From assembly GCA_002703245.1 (NCBI GenBank), contig NZTV01000037.1, positions 1 through 41,101 of the forward strand: DNA of 41,101 nt. The letters are read 5' to 3'. Position numbers and translations under genes: made by a program. A model generated the notes under the pieces. It ran no database searches. It saw only the letters and a program-made list of their open reading frames with translations, and had not been told where the DNA came from. The DNA is from Microbacterium sp. (lineage in GTDB: Bacteria; Actinomycetota; Actinomycetes; Actinomycetales; Microbacteriaceae). Below are positions 25,884-35,308 of this stretch, one piece after another (the stretch's first letter is position 1; each line of letters starts with the position of its first letter).

Positions 25884-26507
25884 ATGTCGACCGAAATCGA
25901 TGCCAAGGTCCACGCCGAACTGCGCGAGAACTTCGGCAAGGGCTTCGCCCGCCGTCTGCGCGCCGCCGGCCAGATCCCCGCTGTCATCTACGGCCACGGC
26001 ACCACCCCGGTGCACGTCGCCCTTCCGGGCCACCAGGTCTCGCTGCTCGTGCGCCGCGCCAACGCGCTGCTCGAGCTGGACATCGACGGAAAGGACCACC
26101 TGACCCTGGTCAAGGACGTCCAGCGCGACCCGGTGCGTCAGATCATCGAGCACATCGACCTGCTCGTGGTCAAGAAGGGCGAGAAGATCCACGTGGACGT
26201 TCCCGTCACCGTCGTGGGGGAGCCCTTCGCGGGCACCATCGCCAACCTCGACGCTTCGACGGTCTCGCTCGAGGTGGAGGCCACGCACATCCCCGAGCAC
26301 GTCGAGGTCGACGTCGAGGGCCTCGAAGACGGCGCGCACGTGACCGCCGGTGACCTGAAGCTCCCCAAGGGCGCCTCGCTCATCACCGAGCCGGAGACGC
26401 TCGTCGTGGCCATCTACGTGCCCACCGCCACGATCGCCGCGGACGACGAGATCGCCGAGGCCGACGCAGAGGTCGCGGCCGGACAGTCCGAAGAGTCCGC
26501 GGAGTAA
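25884..26507 (+). CDS. rplY: 50S ribosomal protein L25/general stress protein Ctc
   Basis: Binds 5S rRNA in the large ribosomal subunit. It is the long (207-residue) Ctc/TL5 form. The N-terminal L25 domain (~1-95) includes NFGKGFARRLRAAGQIPAVI and QRDPVRQIIEHIDLL. The C-terminal beta domain (~100-185) includes EATHIPEHVEVDVEGLEDG. An acidic Ala/Glu tail ends the protein. The ATG at 25884 has AAGGAG eight bases upstream; extensions further upstream are not supported. rplY-pth is a conserved pair. A hairpin terminator separates it from pth. Confidence 0.96.
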   Translation: MSTEIDAKVHAELRENFGKGFARRLRAAGQIPAVIYGHGTTPVHVALPGHQVSLLVRRANALLELDIDGKDHLTLVKDVQRDPVRQIIEHIDLLVVKKGEKIHVDVPVTVVGEPFAGTIANLDASTVSLEVEATHIPEHVEVDVEGLEDGAHVTAGDLKLPKGASLITEPETLVVAIYVPTATIAADDEIAEADAEVAAGQSEESAE

Positions 26508-26518
26508 TCGCGATCAGT

Positions 26519-26553
26519 CACGAGGGGGATGCGCCGGTCGCATCCCCCTCGTG
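26519..26553 (+). terminator. Hairpin terminator between rplY and pth
   Basis: A perfect 15-base stem (26519-26533 with 26539-26553) has a CCGGT loop and lies 11 bases after the rplY stop. No T-tract follows, as is usual for actinobacterial terminators. It may attenuate rather than fully stop transcription into pth, which has its own ribosome site 38 bases downstream. Confidence 0.7.
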
Positions 26554-26591
26554 CTGTCTCGCCGGACCCACCCGGACGGAGGGGGGAGCAC

Positions 26592-27176
26592 ATGGCACGC
26601 ACCTGGCTCATCGTCGGACTGGGCAATCCCGGTCCGCGATACGAAGCGACCCGCCACAACGTCGGACAGCTCGTGATCGACGAACTCGCGTCGCGCCGGG
26701 GTGAGGGGTTCCGCACGCACAAGGCCGGGGCGCGGGTGGTCGAGACCTGGCTGCGTCCGGGCTCGGACAAGCTGATCCTCGCCAAACCGAACTCGTTCAT
26801 GAACGTCTCCGGGGGACCGGTGTCGTCGTTGGCGAAGTTCTACGGAGTCGATCCGGAACGCGTCGTGATCGTCCATGACGAGCTCGACATCCCGTTCGAT
26901 TCGATCAAACTCAAATCCGGCGGCGGGCACGGCGGACACAACGGCGTCCGCGACGTCGCCAAAGCGCTGGGGTCACCCGATTTCCCCCGCGTGCGCGTGG
27001 GGATCGGTCGCCCCCCGGGGCGCCAGGATCCGTCGGACTGGGTGCTCGACCCGTTCGGGGCGACACAGCGGCAGACGTTGCCCCATCTGATCGGAGACGC
27101 CGCCGACGCGGTCGAGCAGCTCGTCGAGGAGGGGCTGGTCGCGGCGCAGCAACGCCATCACGCCCCCCGGGGCTGA
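26592..27176 (+). CDS. pth: Peptidyl-tRNA hydrolase
   Basis: Releases peptides from peptidyl-tRNAs dropped by stalled ribosomes. Its 194 residues match the family length. VGLGNPGPRYEATRHNVG holds the catalytic His22 and Asn12; KPNSFMNVSG holds Asn67 and Asn71; IVHDELDIPF holds Asp96; and SGGGHGGHNGVRD is the tRNA-contact loop. The ATG at 26592 has GGGGGGAG just upstream. The C-terminus is a short, Gln/His-rich tail. It follows rplY, as in many actinobacteria. Confidence 0.97.
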   Translation: MARTWLIVGLGNPGPRYEATRHNVGQLVIDELASRRGEGFRTHKAGARVVETWLRPGSDKLILAKPNSFMNVSGGPVSSLAKFYGVDPERVVIVHDELDIPFDSIKLKSGGGHGGHNGVRDVAKALGSPDFPRVRVGIGRPPGRQDPSDWVLDPFGATQRQTLPHLIGDAADAVEQLVEEGLVAAQQRHHAPRG

Positions 27177-27218
27177 TCGGCGAAGCGGACGTTCGGTCGA
27201 AGGGACGGGTCGTGCCGG

Positions 27219-27929
27219 TCAGGGTATCGGAAGCGTCGCCATCGCCCCGGTCGCGAGGCCGATGAACAGCAGGACGTAGACGAGCGTGCCGTAGACGATC
27301 GGACCGAGCACGGCGAGCACGATCGCCGCAATAGCCCATCCTCGCCCTCGTCCCGTGACGGCGGCGACGATGCCCTGGGCGAGACCCCAGATCCCCAGGA
27401 TCGTGCCGCTCCAGAAGGTGATCTCCGCGAACAGGATGAGCTCGCGCACCGGTGCGAGAAGTGCGAGATCGAAGTCCGAGTCGGCCGGCAGATCGCCGAG
27501 CTCCGCGCCCAGCCCTTCACCGATCGCGTACCCGGTGACTGCGCCCAGCGTGGGGACGAGGAGGCCGGCGACGGCGGCCACGACGAACGCCACGATCCCG
27601 AGACCGGCCGCGCGCGCCGCATCGCCGCCGGGTTGCCATGCGGGTTGTCCGTACGCGGGTGGTGTGGCGAGGTGGCCGTACGGCGGAGCCGTGTTCGGGG
27701 CGGTGCCCGGGGTCGCCGCAGGCGGCGCCCAGGTGGGCTGAGGCGGCTGCTGCGGGTACCCGGCGGGCGGTGGCGCCGCGGCCCCGGCGGCGGGCTCCGT
27801 CGCGGCGGGCGGCACGTAGGGCGGGGGAGGGCTCACGCGGGGCGTGCCCGCCGCCGGGGGCGAGGACGCCCGGTCGGCGCCGGGGGCGCCCTGCGGATCC
27901 GGGTCGCGGGGTTCTGCGGGCTCGCTCAC
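27219..27929 (-). CDS. Uncharacterised membrane protein with Pro-rich N-terminus
   Basis: A 236-residue protein I cannot assign to a function. The first ~100 residues are a Pro/Ala/Gly-rich, Tyr-containing low-complexity region with PPAGYPQQPPQ-type repeats, presumably cytoplasmic and disordered. Three to four membrane segments follow (AAGLGIVAFVVAAVAGLLVP, ILFAEITFWSGTILGIWGLA, and two in WAIAAIVLAVLGPIVYGTLV and after). The layout resembles DUF4190-type actinobacterial proteins. I chose GTG 27929 because TAGGAT lies seven bases upstream and overlaps the alternative ATG at 27938, pointing to a leaderless transcript. It is convergent with pth and divergent from mfd. Confidence 0.7.
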   Translation of the reverse strand: MSEPAEPRDPDPQGAPGADRASSPPAAGTPRVSPPPPYVPPAATEPAAGAAAPPPAGYPQQPPQPTWAPPAATPGTAPNTAPPYGHLATPPAYGQPAWQPGGDAARAAGLGIVAFVVAAVAGLLVPTLGAVTGYAIGEGLGAELGDLPADSDFDLALLAPVRELILFAEITFWSGTILGIWGLAQGIVAAVTGRGRGWAIAAIVLAVLGPIVYGTLVYVLLFIGLATGAMATLPIP

Positions 27930-27936
27930 GCGACTC

Positions 27937-27994
27937 ATCCTAGGAGGAGTGATCGGCCCTCGTCGGTCCGAGGGTCGGCGGGGCGGATTAGACT
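27937..27994. promoter_or_regulatory. Back-to-back leaderless promoters for the Pro-rich membrane protein and mfd
   Basis: On the minus strand TAGGAT (complement of 27937-27942) is seven bases before GTG 27929. On the plus strand TAGACT (27989-27994) is six bases before GTG 28001. Neither gene has a good Shine-Dalgarno. Both therefore look like leaderless transcripts that start at the start codon. -35 boxes are not evident. Confidence 0.5.
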
Positions 27995-28000
27995 CGTGCG

Positions 28001-31000
28001 GTGACAGTTCCCGGGATCGTGCGCGCCCTCGAACAGGATGAGTCGTTCGCGGACGCGGTCTCTTCGGCATCGCGCGACATCGACGTATCCGCCCCGACCG
28101 GGTTGGACGCCCCCCTCCTGGCGGCGTTCCTGCGCCGTAGGACGGAGGCCGGCCATCCGCCCGTCCTCCTCGCCGTCGCGCCCACGGGGCGCCGTGCCGA
28201 GACTCTGGGCGCGGCGATCGAGGCGTTGATCCCAGACGTCGGGCTGCTCCATTTCCCGGCCTGGGAGACCCTTCCCCACGAGCGTCTGAGCCCGAGCCCC
28301 GAGACGGTCGGACGCCGCCTGGACGTGCTGCGGCGGCTGGCCGACCACGACGGCAGGACCCCTCTCGTGGTCACCGCCTCCGTCCGCGGCGCCGTCCAGC
28401 CGCTTGCCGCGGGCCTGACCGCGGTGCCTCCGATCACGCTGGTGGCCGGCGACCGGGGCCATGAGCTCGATGACGTCGTGGTGGCGCTGGTGGAGCGGGC
28501 CTATCATCGCGTCGACATGGTCTCGCGCCGCGGCGAGTTCGCGGTGCGCGGTGGAATCCTCGACGTCTTCCCACCCGTGGCCGATCACCCGTTCCGTGTG
28601 GAGTTCTTCGGCGACGAGGTCGACCAGATCCGCGCGTTCTCGGTCGCCGATCAGCGCTCGCTCCCGGGCGGGATCGACCGTGTCACCCTCGTCCCCAGCC
28701 GAGAGCTGCTCCTGACGCCGGAGGTGCGCGAGCGCGCACGTGACCGGATGGAGGCGTTGCCCGGTGTGCGCGGGATGCTGGAGAAGATGGCCGAGGGGAT
28801 CCCCGTGGAGGGCATGGAGTCGCTCATGCCCGCTGTCGTGGACGACCTCGTCACCCTCGCTGACTATCTCCCGGAGGGGGCCGCGCTCGCCCTCGCCGAT
28901 CCGGAACGCTCGGTGGCGCGAGCGGTGACGCTCAGCGAGACGAACCGGGAGTTCCTCGATGCGGCGTGGTCGGCGGCCACCGCCGGTGCCGACACCCCGG
29001 TCGATCTCGGCGCGGGCGACTTCGTCACCTTGCCCACCCTCCGCGAACGGATCACCGAGCGCGGTGGTGTCTGGTGGACGCTCAGCGGATTCGATTCCGG
29101 CGCCGCCGATGCCGCCGCCGAGGGGCTCGTCGACATCGACGCCGCGCTCGAGGCCGCCGCGACCGCGAAAGTCGCCGCGTCGCCGGTGCCGAGCTTCCAG
29201 GGCAACGTCGACGGCGCCACCGAGCACGTGCGCGCGCTGCTGGCGGACGGTTGGCGTGTGGTGGTGACCGCGTCGGGTGCGGGGTTGGTCGAACGCGCAC
29301 GCGATGTGCTCGGCGACCGCGGGATCGCCGCGCAGATCGTCGAGGCGATCGACGGTGACGTCCCTGCGGGGACCGCCCACCTGACGTGCGCCGTGCTCGA
29401 GCGCGGATTCCAGTCCGACGGTGCCAAATTCGCCGTCCTCACCGAGACGGAGTTCTACGGGCGCACCATCGGCGGCGACAACCGCGTCGTCAAAAAGCTC
29501 GCCTCCCGGCGCCGGAACGTCGTCGATCCGATGCAGCTCAAGCCGGGCGACTTCGTCGTGCACTCCACGCACGGCATCGGCAGATTCGTCGAACTCGTGC
29601 AGCGCGAGGTGTCATCGGGCGGGCGCAATGCGGTGAAGAGTCAGCGTGAGTACCTCGTGCTCGAGTACGCCCCCTCCAAGCGCGGCTACCCGGGGGACAA
29701 GCTGTTCGTGCCCACGGACCAGCTCGACCTGCTCTCCCGCTACGTCGGTGGAGAGGCGCCGACGCTGTCGAAGATGGGCGGCAGCGACTGGGCACAGGCG
29801 AAGGGTCGCGCGCGAAAAGCGGTCCGGGACATCGCCGTCGAGCTCGTCAAGCTGTACTCCGCGCGGATGGCGGCGAAAGGTTACGCCTTCGGGCCGGACA
29901 CGCCGTGGCAGCGTGAGCTGGAGGAGGCCTTCCCGTTCGCCGAGACGGCCGACCAGTTGCAGACCATCGACGAGATCAAGGCCGACATGGAGAAGCCGAT
30001 CCCGATGGATCGGCTCCTGTCCGGCGACGTCGGCTTCGGCAAGACCGAGGTCGCGGTGCGTGCCGCGTTCAAGGCCATCCAAGACGGCAAACAGGTCGCG
30101 ATGCTCGTGCCCACCACCCTGCTGGTCAAGCAGCACATCGAGACCTTCACCGAGCGGTTCGCGGGCTTCCCGGTCAAGGTGCGCTCGCTGTCGCGCTTCC
30201 AGAGCGATTCGGAAGCGAGACAGGTCGTCGCGGGCCTCGCGGACGGGTCGATCGACATGGTGATCGGTACGCACCGGATCCTCACCGAGAAGGTCGTGTT
30301 CAAGGATCTCGGTCTGATGATCATCGACGAGGAGCAGCGGTTCGGTGTGGAGCACAAGGATGCGCTGAAGAAGCTCAAAACGAACGTCGACATCCTGGCG
30401 ATGAGCGCGACGCCCATCCCGCGCACCCTCGAGATGGCGGTCACGGGCATCCGGGAGATGTCCACGTTGGCGACGCCGCCGGAGGACCGCCACCCGATCC
30501 TGTCGTTCGTCGGCCCCCGCAACGACAAGCAGATCGCCGCCGCCATCCGGCGCGAGCTGTTGCGCGAGGGACAGGTCTTCTTCGTGCACAACCGCGTGCA
30601 GTCCATCCAGCGGGTCGCAGCGGACCTCGCCGAGCTGGTGCCGGAGGCCCGTGTCGCGGTCGCGCACGGTCAGATGGGCGAGCATCAGCTCGAGGCGGTC
30701 GTCGATGATTTCTGGGAGCGCCGGGCGGACGTGCTGGTGTGCACGACGATCGTCGAGACGGGGTTGGACATCTCCAACGCGAACACGATCATCATCGACC
30801 GGGCCGACAAGTACGGGCTCAGCCAGTTGCATCAGCTCCGCGGCCGCGTGGGCCGTAGCCGGGAGCGCGCCTACGCCTATTTCCTCTACGACGAGTCGAA
30901 GCCGTTGTCGGAGACCGCCGCCGACCGACTCGAGACGATCGCGGTGAACAACGACCTGGGTTCGGGTATGCAGGTGGCGATGAAGGATCTCGAGCTCCGT

Positions 31001-31609
31001 GGAGCGGGGAACCTGTTGGGAGCGGAGCAGGCCGGGCACATCGCCGGTGTCGGATTCGACCTCTACCTGCGCATGATCGGGGAGGCCGTGTCGCAGTTCC
31101 GCGGCGAGGACACGGAGGGTCACACCGAGCTGCGACTCGAGTTGCCGGTCCAGGCACGCATCCCCGAGCAGTACATCGACAGCGAGCGCCTCCGTCTCGA
31201 GGCCTACCAGAAGCTGTCGGCGGCCGCGTCGGCGACCGCATCGGAGGAGGCGATCGACCTGGTGCTCGAAGAGCTGACCGACCGATACGGCACGCCGCCC
31301 GAAGAGGTCGCCGGGCTCATTTCGGTCGCGCGCCTGCGACGGCGCGCGGCGCAGGCCGGCCTGGCCGATGTCGTGGCGATGGGGCCGAACCTCCGGATCG
31401 CCCCCGCGCATCTGCCCGACTCGATGCGCGTGCGTCTGCAGCGGCTCTACCCCAAGGCGAAGCTGGTCTCGAACGGTGACGCACTGGTCGTTCCCCTGCC
31501 GGCGGCCGCGGGAGCGGGGCAGGCCGACGCCGATCTGCTGAGGTGGGTCGGTCAGCTGCTGGACCAGCTGTGGCCGCAGAAGACAGACGCGGAGAAGACC
31601 CCGGCCTGA
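28001..31609 (+). CDS. mfd: Transcription-repair coupling factor
   Basis: A DNA translocase that removes RNA polymerase stalled at lesions and recruits UvrA. It has 1202 residues, close to the family length. In order: a UvrB-like damage module (to ~350), a CarD-like RNA-polymerase-interaction domain around LKPGDFVVHSTHGIGRFVEL, the translocase with Walker A GDVGFGKTE (Lys681) and the DEEQ box at 776-779, and a C-terminal TRCF domain. ETGLDISNANT and HQLRGRVGRS are helicase motifs V and VI. The start is GTG 28001, six bases after a TAGACT -10 box, so leaderless translation is likely. Confidence 0.97.
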   Translation: MTVPGIVRALEQDESFADAVSSASRDIDVSAPTGLDAPLLAAFLRRRTEAGHPPVLLAVAPTGRRAETLGAAIEALIPDVGLLHFPAWETLPHERLSPSPETVGRRLDVLRRLADHDGRTPLVVTASVRGAVQPLAAGLTAVPPITLVAGDRGHELDDVVVALVERAYHRVDMVSRRGEFAVRGGILDVFPPVADHPFRVEFFGDEVDQIRAFSVADQRSLPGGIDRVTLVPSRELLLTPEVRERARDRMEALPGVRGMLEKMAEGIPVEGMESLMPAVVDDLVTLADYLPEGAALALADPERSVARAVTLSETNREFLDAAWSAATAGADTPVDLGAGDFVTLPTLRERITERGGVWWTLSGFDSGAADAAAEGLVDIDAALEAAATAKVAASPVPSFQGNVDGATEHVRALLADGWRVVVTASGAGLVERARDVLGDRGIAAQIVEAIDGDVPAGTAHLTCAVLERGFQSDGAKFAVLTETEFYGRTIGGDNRVVKKLASRRRNVVDPMQLKPGDFVVHSTHGIGRFVELVQREVSSGGRNAVKSQREYLVLEYAPSKRGYPGDKLFVPTDQLDLLSRYVGGEAPTLSKMGGSDWAQAKGRARKAVRDIAVELVKLYSARMAAKGYAFGPDTPWQRELEEAFPFAETADQLQTIDEIKADMEKPIPMDRLLSGDVGFGKTEVAVRAAFKAIQDGKQVAMLVPTTLLVKQHIETFTERFAGFPVKVRSLSRFQSDSEARQVVAGLADGSIDMVIGTHRILTEKVVFKDLGLMIIDEEQRFGVEHKDALKKLKTNVDILAMSATPIPRTLEMAVTGIREMSTLATPPEDRHPILSFVGPRNDKQIAAAIRRELLREGQVFFVHNRVQSIQRVAADLAELVPEARVAVAHGQMGEHQLEAVVDDFWERRADVLVCTTIVETGLDISNANTIIIDRADKYGLSQLHQLRGRVGRSRERAYAYFLYDESKPLSETAADRLETIAVNNDLGSGMQVAMKDLELRGAGNLLGAEQAGHIAGVGFDLYLRMIGEAVSQFRGEDTEGHTELRLELPVQARIPEQYIDSERLRLEAYQKLSAAASATASEEAIDLVLEELTDRYGTPPEEVAGLISVARLRRRAAQAGLADVVAMGPNLRIAPAHLPDSMRVRLQRLYPKAKLVSNGDALVVPLPAAAGAGQADADLLRWVGQLLDQLWPQKTDAEKTPA

Positions 31610-31688
31610 TGGCGCGTCGGGCCTGTCCTCGCCGGAGAGGCATGGTCGGCCTGAAGTCCTGCGCCACCCGCGGAGGCGGCGCCAGAGC

Positions 31689-31928
31689 TCATCGGGGTGA
31701 CGACCCGCCCTCGCGTCGAAGCTGCCGGGCACGCACGAAGATCCCTGTCCAGAACACGGCGAGGATCGTCGAGACCACCGCGAGGAACAGTCGCCACCCG
31801 TCGGGGGCCAGCGCGAACGCCGTCACCCACACGACGGTCATCGCGACCCACACGATCATCTGCATCACCACGAGCGCGAACTGTCGGGTGGCGAGGGAAT
31901 GGACGAAGGCGTCCCACCAGTCGGACAT
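31689..31928 (-). CDS. Small two-helix membrane protein
   Basis: A 79-residue protein with two hydrophobic segments (FALVVMQMIVWVAMTVVWVT and LFLAVVSTILAVFWTGIFV) and a basic C-terminus RARQLRREGG. I do not recognise a characterised family. Two adjacent ATGs exist (31931 and 31928). I prefer 31928 because TAAGGT (complement of 31935-31940) lies exactly six bases upstream, the leaderless spacing seen elsewhere in the window. It is convergent with mfd, whose stop is 79 bases away with no clear terminator between, and divergent from the beta-helix protein gene. Confidence 0.7.
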   Translation of the reverse strand: MSDWWDAFVHSLATRQFALVVMQMIVWVAMTVVWVTAFALAPDGWRLFLAVVSTILAVFWTGIFVRARQLRREGGSSPR

Positions 31929-32022
31929 CATCCGACCTTAACAGCCTGCGACGCGTCCTCCCCTGGGCAGCGGTGGCGCGTGCGGATACGCTGGCGCTGA
32001 CCGCCGTCGACGAGGAGGCGCC

Positions 32023-32622
32023 ATGCGATACGCACACCTGGGGGCGACTCCCCACATCCACCCTGATGCGGTGGTTGCCCCCACCGCGGTGATCAGCGGC
32101 GACGTCGTCGTCGGCGCAGGCTGCCAGGTGCTGCACGGCGCGGTGATCACCGCCGAGGGGGGAGCGGTGACCCTCGCCGAGAACGTCATCGTGATGGAGA
32201 ACGCTCTCGTGCGGGCCACGGTGACCGATCCGGTGCACATCGGCCCGCATGTGCTCGTGGGCCCCCTGGCGAGTGTCTCCGGCGCCCGGGTCGACGAGGA
32301 GGTGTTCCTCGCAACCGGGACCCGGGTCTTCAACGGCGCACACATCGGTGCCCGGAGCGAGGTGCGGATCAACGCGGTCGTTCACCTGCGCACCATGCTC
32401 CCCCCGGAGACGGTGGTGCCCATCGGCTGGGTCGCGGTCGGTGAACCCCTGCGGATCCTCCCGCCCGAGCGCGCCGAGCAGATCCAGCAGGCGCAGCGCG
32501 ATCTCGACTTTCCGGGCTACGTGTTCGGCCTCGACCGGGAGACCCCCGACCTCATGGTGCAACTCACCGAGAGGTATGGGCGTTCCCTCGCCCGACACGC
32601 CGACGACCACGAGGTCGACTGA
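32023..32622 (+). CDS. Gamma-carbonic-anhydrase-fold hexapeptide-repeat protein, zinc site apparently lost
   Basis: A 199-residue left-handed beta-helix protein with many hexapeptide turns (VVAPTAVISGDVVVGAG, VHIGPHVLVGPLASVSGARV) and a C-terminal helix (PPERAEQIQQAQRDLDFPGY). Overall it matches the YrdA/gamma-carbonic-anhydrase family. From memory of that family, the three zinc histidines fall at positions that are here Arg64, Pro81 and Ser86. It is therefore probably not an active carbonic anhydrase of the usual type. Other His residues (72, 76, 107, 121) exist, but I cannot place them. GAGGAGG precedes the ATG. Its stop is four bases from the convergent ppc stop. Acyltransferase or scaffold roles are alternatives. 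Confidence 0.8.
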   Translation: MRYAHLGATPHIHPDAVVAPTAVISGDVVVGAGCQVLHGAVITAEGGAVTLAENVIVMENALVRATVTDPVHIGPHVLVGPLASVSGARVDEEVFLATGTRVFNGAHIGARSEVRINAVVHLRTMLPPETVVPIGWVAVGEPLRILPPERAEQIQQAQRDLDFPGYVFGLDRETPDLMVQLTERYGRSLARHADDHEVD

Positions 32623-32626
32623 GGGA

Positions 32627-35302
32627 TCAGCCGGTGTTCTGCAGCCCCGCCGAGACGCCGTTGACCGACAGAAGCAGCAGACGCTGCTGGTCGGGGTCGA
32701 GGTCGCGTCCGTTCGCGGCGTCCTCGCGCAGGGTGCGCAGGGCGCGCAACTGCAGAAGCGAGAGCGCGTCGACGTAGGGGCTGCGCAGCTTCACGGCGCG
32801 CTGCAGGACGGGCTTGTTCGCCAGCAGCTCGTCGCCGTCGGTCAGCCGCACGACCCAGTCGCGGGTCAGTGCCATCTCGTCGCGCACCAGCGTCGCGAGT
32901 TCCTCGCGGTCCCCGAGATCGAGGTACCGCATCGCGATCCGGTCGTCTGTCTTGGCCAGGCTCATCGCCACGTTGTCGATCAGGGTGCGGAACAGCGGCC
33001 ACTGCTCGTAGGCGCGACGCAACAGCGCCTCGTCACCGACCGCCTCCAGGGCCGTTCCCAGGCCGAACCATCCGGCGAGGTTGATACGGGCCTGCGACCA
33101 TGCGAAAACCCACGGGATGGCGCGGAGGTCGGCCAGCGACTCCACAGACAGACCGCGACGAGCCGGTCGTGACCCCAGAGCCAGAAGTCCGATCTCCTCC
33201 ATCGGCGTGACCTGCGCGAACCACGGTGCGAAGCCGGGCGCGTTCACCAGCGTGGCGAACCGCTCGCGGCTGGCGTTGTCCATCGCTTCGCCGATCGCGC
33301 GGAACTGCTCGGCGGCGTGGCGGTTGGTCCGCTCGACCGAGGGGGAGGAGGCCAGGAGCATGGCCGCGGCGACCTGATCGATGTGGCGCTTGGCGATCTC
33401 GGGTTCGCCGTAGCGGGCGAAGATGACCTCACCCTGCTCGGTGAGCTTGAAGCGGCCGTCCACCGAGTGGGGCGGCTGGGCGAGGATGGCCGAGTTCGCC
33501 GGACCGCCGCCGCGGCCCAGAGCGCCCCCACGCCCGTGGAAGAGGGTCAGTTCGATGCCGGACTCCTTCGCCCAGTCGGCGATCGCGGCCTGGGCTTCGT
33601 ACAGGGCCAACGTCGCCGCGACCGGGCCGACGTCCTTCGAGGAGTCCGAGTAGCCGAGCATGACCTCGAGCTTGTTCCCGGTCTCCTCGAGGCGGGATGC
33701 GAAGGCCGGATGCCCCACGATCTCGCGCAGGATGGCGGGGGCCGCCTGCAGATCGGCGAAGGTCTCGAACAGCGGGATGACATCGAGCACGGGCGGCGTA
33801 CCGCCCTCGCCCACGGCGTACCGGGCGAGCCGGTGCACGTTCGCCAGGTCCTCGGCGGACTGCGTGAACGACACGATGTATCGTCCCGCCGCGCGCGGGC
33901 CGTACCGGTCCTGCAGGAACTTCACGACGCGGAAGACCTCGAGCACCTCTTCGGTGAGCTCGGAGCGCTCGCCGCCGGCGTCGAGTTCATCGAGCACCTT
34001 GCGGTGCACGGCGGAGTGCTGGCGCACCTCGAGTTCGGCAAGGTGGAAGCCGAAGGTCTCGACCTGCCAGATCAACTGCTGAACCTGACCGTAGGCCTGA
34101 CGCGGCGCGCCGGCCTGGATGAGCGAATCCTGCACGACACGCAGATCGGCCAGCAGCTCGTCCGGGTCCGCATAGGCCAGGTCGGCGTCGCGTGTGCGGG
34201 TCGCGGCGATCTTCCGGGTCGTCAGCAGCAGGATGCCGCGGTGCAGCTCGCCGGGGGAGCGCTTGGCGATGTCGCGCGCCGCCTCCTCGTCCGCCGCGCG
34301 CAGTCGATGCCACAGGCTCGTGGCCGCGTCACTGGGCGGCGTGGTGTCGGCGTCGAGGGTGAGCGTGCGCCCGATGCGCAGCGCGGCGCGCTCGAGTCCG
34401 AGCAACACGTGCTCGCCCGCGATCTTCGCGGCCTTGCGTGTGACGGAGGCGGTCACGAAGGGGTTGCCGTCCCGGTCGCCGCCGACCCACGAGCCGATAC
34501 GGACGAAGGGTCGTACCACCGGGGATCGACTCCCCGCGGCCGGTCCCTGCAGTGCGTCGTCCACGCGACGGTAGACCTCGGGGATCGAGGTGAACAGGGT
34601 GTCGTCGAACACCGCCATGACCGCGCGCACCTCGTCGGTGGGCGAGGGCTTCTCGGCGCGCAGGGGGCCGGTGCGCCACAGGGTGTCGATCTCCTCGAGC
34701 ATCTGCCGTTCGGTGCGCGCCTGGTCCGCGCCGTTGCGCAGGGTGCTGTCGCGCTCCTCCAGCAGCTCGGCCAGGCGGCGGATGCCGGTGGAGATCGCCC
34801 GTCGGCGCGCTTCGGTGGGGTGGGCGGTGAAGACGGGGTGGAATCGGAGGCCTTGTAGGCGCTGGAGTGCGGTGTCGTCGCCGATCTCTGCGGCGAGGCG
34901 TACGAACGCGGCGGCGACCGAGTCGGTGGCGTCCTCCCGGTCGGGTCGTCCGTCCCGCTGCCGGAGCACCCGCACGCGTTGGTGCTCTTCGGCGAGGTTC
35001 ACCAGGTGGAAGTAGCAGGTGAACGCACGCGCCACCTCTTCGGCTCGGTCGATGCTGAACGAATCCGCGATGGCCTCCGCGCGTGCGAAGGCTTCGGGCG
35101 TCGCGTCCGTGTAGGCCTGGATGGTCGCGGCGCGGAGTCGTTCGACGTCTTCGAACAGGCCCGGGGAGCCGCTCTCGCGCAGGACCCGACCGAGCAGACC
35201 GCCCAGCAGGCGCACGTCCGAGCGCATCGTGTCGGGGATCTCCTGGCCGGCTTCGTAGCGGCCGACGAGGTCGATCGCCTCGGTGTTCGTCAGTTCGCGC
35301 AT
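32627..35302 (-). CDS. ppc: Phosphoenolpyruvate carboxylase
   Basis: Fixes bicarbonate onto PEP to give oxaloacetate, refilling the TCA cycle. Its 891 residues include FTAHPTEARRRAI (catalytic His), GGDRDGNPFVT, GYSDSSKDVG, the FHGRGGALGRGGGP loop, and the C-terminal LQNTG end that is invariant in bacterial enzymes. The start is ATG 35302, six bases after TAGCGT, so the message is probably leaderless; there is no Shine-Dalgarno. It is convergent with the beta-helix gene across four bases and divergent from nhaA. Confidence 0.97.
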   Translation of the reverse strand: MRELTNTEAIDLVGRYEAGQEIPDTMRSDVRLLGGLLGRVLRESGSPGLFEDVERLRAATIQAYTDATPEAFARAEAIADSFSIDRAEEVARAFTCYFHLVNLAEEHQRVRVLRQRDGRPDREDATDSVAAAFVRLAAEIGDDTALQRLQGLRFHPVFTAHPTEARRRAISTGIRRLAELLEERDSTLRNGADQARTERQMLEEIDTLWRTGPLRAEKPSPTDEVRAVMAVFDDTLFTSIPEVYRRVDDALQGPAAGSRSPVVRPFVRIGSWVGGDRDGNPFVTASVTRKAAKIAGEHVLLGLERAALRIGRTLTLDADTTPPSDAATSLWHRLRAADEEAARDIAKRSPGELHRGILLLTTRKIAATRTRDADLAYADPDELLADLRVVQDSLIQAGAPRQAYGQVQQLIWQVETFGFHLAELEVRQHSAVHRKVLDELDAGGERSELTEEVLEVFRVVKFLQDRYGPRAAGRYIVSFTQSAEDLANVHRLARYAVGEGGTPPVLDVIPLFETFADLQAAPAILREIVGHPAFASRLEETGNKLEVMLGYSDSSKDVGPVAATLALYEAQAAIADWAKESGIELTLFHGRGGALGRGGGPANSAILAQPPHSVDGRFKLTEQGEVIFARYGEPEIAKRHIDQVAAAMLLASSPSVERTNRHAAEQFRAIGEAMDNASRERFATLVNAPGFAPWFAQVTPMEEIGLLALGSRPARRGLSVESLADLRAIPWVFAWSQARINLAGWFGLGTALEAVGDEALLRRAYEQWPLFRTLIDNVAMSLAKTDDRIAMRYLDLGDREELATLVRDEMALTRDWVVRLTDGDELLANKPVLQRAVKLRSPYVDALSLLQLRALRTLREDAANGRDLDPDQQRLLLLSVNGVSAGLQNTG

Positions 35303-35308
35303 ACATCA

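Noticed and set aside
27638-28004. Plus-strand frames opposite the Pro-rich membrane protein
   Set aside because: They mirror the low-complexity Pro/Ala/Gly coding region and have no ribosome site or motif.
32023-35302. Functional carbonic anhydrase-PEPC bicarbonate pair
   Set aside because: The adjacency is suggestive, but the zinc-ligand positions of the beta-helix protein appear to be lost, so I do not claim bicarbonate supply.
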